In this document: positions 61,665 through 64,000 of the stretch, piece after piece
Layout: every line of letters begins with the position of its first letter
Position numbering within the stretch: the stretch's first letter is position 1
Made by a program: the position numbers and the translations under genes
Notes under the pieces: model-generated
Databases searched by the model: none
What the model was told of the DNA's origin: nothing
The model's input: the letters and a program-made list of their open reading frames with translations, nothing else
Assembly: GCF_900107045.1 (NCBI RefSeq)
Contig: NZ_FNON01000004.1
Span: 1-64,000 of the forward strand
DNA length: 64,000 nucleotides
Origin: Amycolatopsis xylanica
Lineage (GTDB): Bacteria > Actinomycetota > Actinomycetes > Mycobacteriales > Pseudonocardiaceae
Reading direction: 5' to 3'

Positions 61665-62735
61665 ATGAGCTGTGTTCGCATAAAACGTGCGCTGACCATC
61701 CTCATGATCCTTTGCGCGCTCGTCGCCGGCGTTTCGGCGCCGGCGACGGGCGCGTCCGGCTTTCAGGTGCAAGCCTGGCTCTATCCAGGCCCCTCCGGCT
61801 CGGCGACCTGCAGCGCGAAGTCCGAATACGCGGACGGCCGGGCGCGCCAAGGCGTGCTCAAGGCCGAGTACTACACGATCGACCGGACCGGGACGGCCGT
61901 CCGGCTGTCCTCGTCCAATCCGGACTACGCGTGCAACGGCTACAGCAGGTCCAACGCCGAGCACCTCAAGGCCAACTCGTCCGAGCAGTACGTCACCGTC
62001 TCGCTCAGTGGCATCGCGGCCGAGCGCGCGCTGACCGGCGACACGGCCAAGGTCGAAGCCGCCGTCCAGACACTGACCCGGTTCACCGCGGACATCGGGT
62101 TCACCGGGGTCGACATCGACTTCGAGAACTACTGGGACTGGACCGGCGACGACGCGGGCAACTTCTACGACTTCCTCTCGGCACTCGCCGACGCACTGCA
62201 CGACTCAGGGTTGAAGCTCCAGGTCGAAGGGCCGCCAGACCTCGAGACCGAGTTCAACTACGGCACTGCGCTGGCCGTGGGCGCCGACGAGGTGGTGATG
62301 ATGGCCTACGACGCGCAGTACCACTCGCCCGCGGGCGGCCCCTGCCTCGGGTTCGCCCCGTACGACTGGATGGAATACCTGGTCAGCGGCGCGCTGGCGC
62401 AGATCCCGGCGAGCAGGCGCGGCCGGTTCGTGGCCGGACTGCCCTCCGAGGCGTACATCTCGGGCACCGACTGCGAGAACGTCCGAGGCAACCTGACCCT
62501 GCGCGACGTGCGCGCGGCGCCGGGGTTTTCCAGCGATCCCAAGGTGATCGAGTCGCGCCGGGACCCGGCGTCCGGCGAGATCCGCTGGACCTCGGGCGGC
62601 AGGTTCTACGACTACGTCGACCAGAAGGCACTCGACAGCAAGCTCGCGCTCGTGCGCGGACTCGGCGTCACGAAGGTCTCGGTGTGGGCGCTCGGCGGCG
62701 GCAACCCGTGGTTCTCGGCGTCCGCATTACACTGA
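61665..62735 (+). CDS. Secreted GH18-like protein
   Basis: A 356-aa secreted protein with a Sec signal (ILMILCALVAGVSAPATGA). The TIM-barrel motif is FTGVDIDFENYWDW; the usual DxxDxDxE becomes TxxDxDxE, so the first Asp is missing but the catalytic Glu is kept. MMAYDAQY and WALGGGNPWF fit the GH18 fold. It may be an endo-beta-N-acetylglucosaminidase, a chitinase-like enzyme or a binding protein. The ATG at 61665 has no good ribosome site. It sits under a ROK motif. Confidence 0.75.
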   Translation: MSCVRIKRALTILMILCALVAGVSAPATGASGFQVQAWLYPGPSGSATCSAKSEYADGRARQGVLKAEYYTIDRTGTAVRLSSSNPDYACNGYSRSNAEHLKANSSEQYVTVSLSGIAAERALTGDTAKVEAAVQTLTRFTADIGFTGVDIDFENYWDWTGDDAGNFYDFLSALADALHDSGLKLQVEGPPDLETEFNYGTALAVGADEVVMMAYDAQYHSPAGGPCLGFAPYDWMEYLVSGALAQIPASRRGRFVAGLPSEAYISGTDCENVRGNLTLRDVRAAPGFSSDPKVIESRRDPASGEIRWTSGGRFYDYVDQKALDSKLALVRGLGVTKVSVWALGGGNPWFSASALH

Positions 62736-62740
62736 AACAA

Positions 62741-62783
62741 GTAACGAGCCTTTACTAGACTTGATAACGCGCCTTTACTAGAC
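62741..62783 (+). promoter_or_regulatory. Two tandem ROK-motif copies
   Basis: GTAACGAGCCTTTACTAGAC (62741-62760) and ATAACGCGCCTTTACTAGAC (62764-62783) repeat with a 23-bp period, and each holds TAACGNNNCTTTACTAG with a (G/A)TAA-N7-TTAC dyad. The second ends 8 bp before the ROK start codon. This is the position of an autoregulatory operator. Confidence 0.75.
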
Positions 62784-62791
62784 TCGGGATC

Positions 62792-63955
62792 ATGCTCAAC
62801 GGGGCGGTGACCGGCTCACTGGTCAAGGAGTTGAACCTGCAGGCCGTCTACCAGGCGGTCCGGCAGCTCCACCCCGTTTCCCGTGCCCAGCTCGCCCGCG
62901 AACTCGGCACCTCCAAGCCGACCACCGGCCGGTCCATCGAGGCACTGCTCGCGGCGGGGCTCATCCGGCAAGCCCCGCCGCCACCGGGCGAGACCGGCTA
63001 CGGCGCGGTGTTCTTCGAGCCGCGTCCCGACGCCGCCACCGTGCTCGGGCTCGACATCGGCAGCCGGTTCCTGCGCGGTGTGCTGGCCGACCTCTCGGGC
63101 ACCGAACTCGCCAGGCTCGACCTCGCGCTGAAGTACTGCGACCGCAGCGAGGTGGTCGCCAAATCCGTGCGGCTGAAAGACGAACTCGCCGAGCGCGCGG
63201 GCGTCGCCACCGTCACCGCGGCCACGGTCGGGGTCGGCGGCGTCGTCGATCCGCAGACCGGCGCGATCCGCGTCGCCAACCAGCCCGGCCTGAACGGCTT
63301 CGCCGCGGCGGCCGATCTCGGCGCGGCGCTGGGCATGCCGGTCACCGTCGAGAACGATGTCAATCTCGCGGCCGTCGGCGAAGGCCGCCATGGCGCGGGC
63401 GAGGCAGTCGACGACTTCGCCTTCCTCGAAGTCGGCAGCGGTGTCGGCGCCGGATTGGTCCTTTCCGGACGGTTGCGCCGCGGTCACAACGGCGCGGCCG
63501 GTGAAATAGATTTCGTCAGGCCCGGCTGGGAATTCGACCCGCACAGCCCGGCGGCCGACGCGTTCCTCGCGCACGCCGAACGGCGGCTGACCCAGGTGAT
63601 GGGCAGCTCGCTGCGCAGTCCGCTGACCACCGAAGCCATCATGGACGCCGCCCGCGACGGCGACCGGCTGGCGGCCTCGCTGGTCAAAATGGAAGCCGAC
63701 CGCATCGCCAAGTACGCCGCCCAGCTGACCAAGGTCGCCGACCTCGAACTGATCGTGCTCGGCGGCGGACTCGGCCAGAACGGCGATCTGCTGCTCGAAC
63801 CCGTGCGCGCCGGGCTCGTCGCGCTGACCCCGTATCCACCGCGAGTCGAGGTCTCCCGGCTCGGGATGGCGGCCACGCTCACCGGCGCGGTGACGCTCGG
63901 CCTGGAAGGGGTTCTCGAAAACCTGGTACCCAGCAGGCTGGCCGCGGCTGGGTAA
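62792..63955 (+). CDS. ROK family transcriptional regulator lacking the zinc motif
   Basis: A 387-aa ROK regulator. An N-terminal winged helix (SRAQLARELGTSKPTTGRSI) leads to the ROK domain with VLGLDIGSRFLRGVLADLSG. The CxCGxxGC zinc motif that most ROK proteins have is absent: the matching segment reads GEIDFVRPGWEFDPHSPA, a pattern known in zinc-free ROK regulators. It probably represses itself through the tandem motifs at 62741-62783 and the GH18-like gene through the copy at 61602-61619. Confidence 0.88.
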   Translation: MLNGAVTGSLVKELNLQAVYQAVRQLHPVSRAQLARELGTSKPTTGRSIEALLAAGLIRQAPPPPGETGYGAVFFEPRPDAATVLGLDIGSRFLRGVLADLSGTELARLDLALKYCDRSEVVAKSVRLKDELAERAGVATVTAATVGVGGVVDPQTGAIRVANQPGLNGFAAAADLGAALGMPVTVENDVNLAAVGEGRHGAGEAVDDFAFLEVGSGVGAGLVLSGRLRRGHNGAAGEIDFVRPGWEFDPHSPAADAFLAHAERRLTQVMGSSLRSPLTTEAIMDAARDGDRLAASLVKMEADRIAKYAAQLTKVADLELIVLGGGLGQNGDLLLEPVRAGLVALTPYPPRVEVSRLGMAATLTGAVTLGLEGVLENLVPSRLAAAG

Positions 63956-64000
63956 AGCAGGAAAACCAGTGGTCGTGCGATCCGCCGCCTCGCACCTGTA

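Overview
The window is very GC-rich, with GTG and TTG starts, many ATGA stop/start overlaps, twin-arginine exported enzymes, a SARP regulator and a dispersed family of intergenic palindromes. This points to a filamentous actinomycete of the Pseudonocardiaceae, most likely Amycolatopsis or a close relative. That placement rests on gene style and repeat type, not on a database match.

Layout. 1-4129 (minus): an MEP/prenyl operon ispH > polyprenyl (probably GGPP) synthase > dxs > ispG that runs off the left edge and looks like a precursor-supply cassette. 4506-8143: two small accessory genes, a nested foldback repeat, and a TetX-like flavin monooxygenase divergent from its TetR repressor across a strong dyad. 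8707-13828: an amino-acid permease, a two-component system and two secreted/anchored proteins of unknown function. 13896-18092: a large HTH/NB-ARC/TPR regulator followed by a lone Gfo/Idh/MocA oxidoreductase. 18227-22600: the sdhCAB operon with a divergent LysR gene. 22851-26746: an unusual two-part hypothetical, a Na+/H+-type antiporter, and a TetR gene divergent from a latex-clearing-protein (Lcp) rubber oxygenase in which every key residue is conserved at the expected spacing.

26828-31143: a GAF-ANTAR protein, a secreted Cys/His amidase-like protein and a 914-aa SARP-NB-ARC-TPR regulator. 31157-36993: a disaccharide ABC importer (no ATPase gene) plus a GH1 beta-glucosidase, divergent from a ROK regulator. 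37141-43202: exported carbohydrate enzymes (a bicovalent flavin oxidase, an aldose 1-epimerase, a lyase-like protein), an anchored beta-propeller and a secreted metallophosphatase. 43300-46512: an ECF41-type sigma factor divergent from a cupin over a palindromic promoter, then a DUF47-PiT phosphate pair. 46769-57427: a TetR/SnoaL-like pair, a secreted M14 carboxypeptidase, an AraC gene with a PaoABC-type molybdenum aldehyde oxidoreductase, an atypical S-adenosylhomocysteinase-like protein and a secreted alpha/beta peptidase.

57428-58959 is non-coding-rich: palindrome arrays, two tandem repeats and four minus-strand tRNAs (Arg, Glu, Ser, Ser). A 167-nt near-complete palindrome exactly fills the gap between tRNA-Arg and tRNA-Glu. 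58960-63955 holds a secreted GH3 enzyme, a GH18-like protein and a second ROK regulator. Three copies of one 17-nt motif lie in front of the last two genes and make a clear candidate ROK regulon.

The most unusual signals are the 167-nt tRNA-flanked hairpin, whose arm differences mostly keep G-U pairing on one strand; palindrome families that carry stop codons of convergent genes inside their arms; the Lcp/TetR pair; and the ROK motif triplet.
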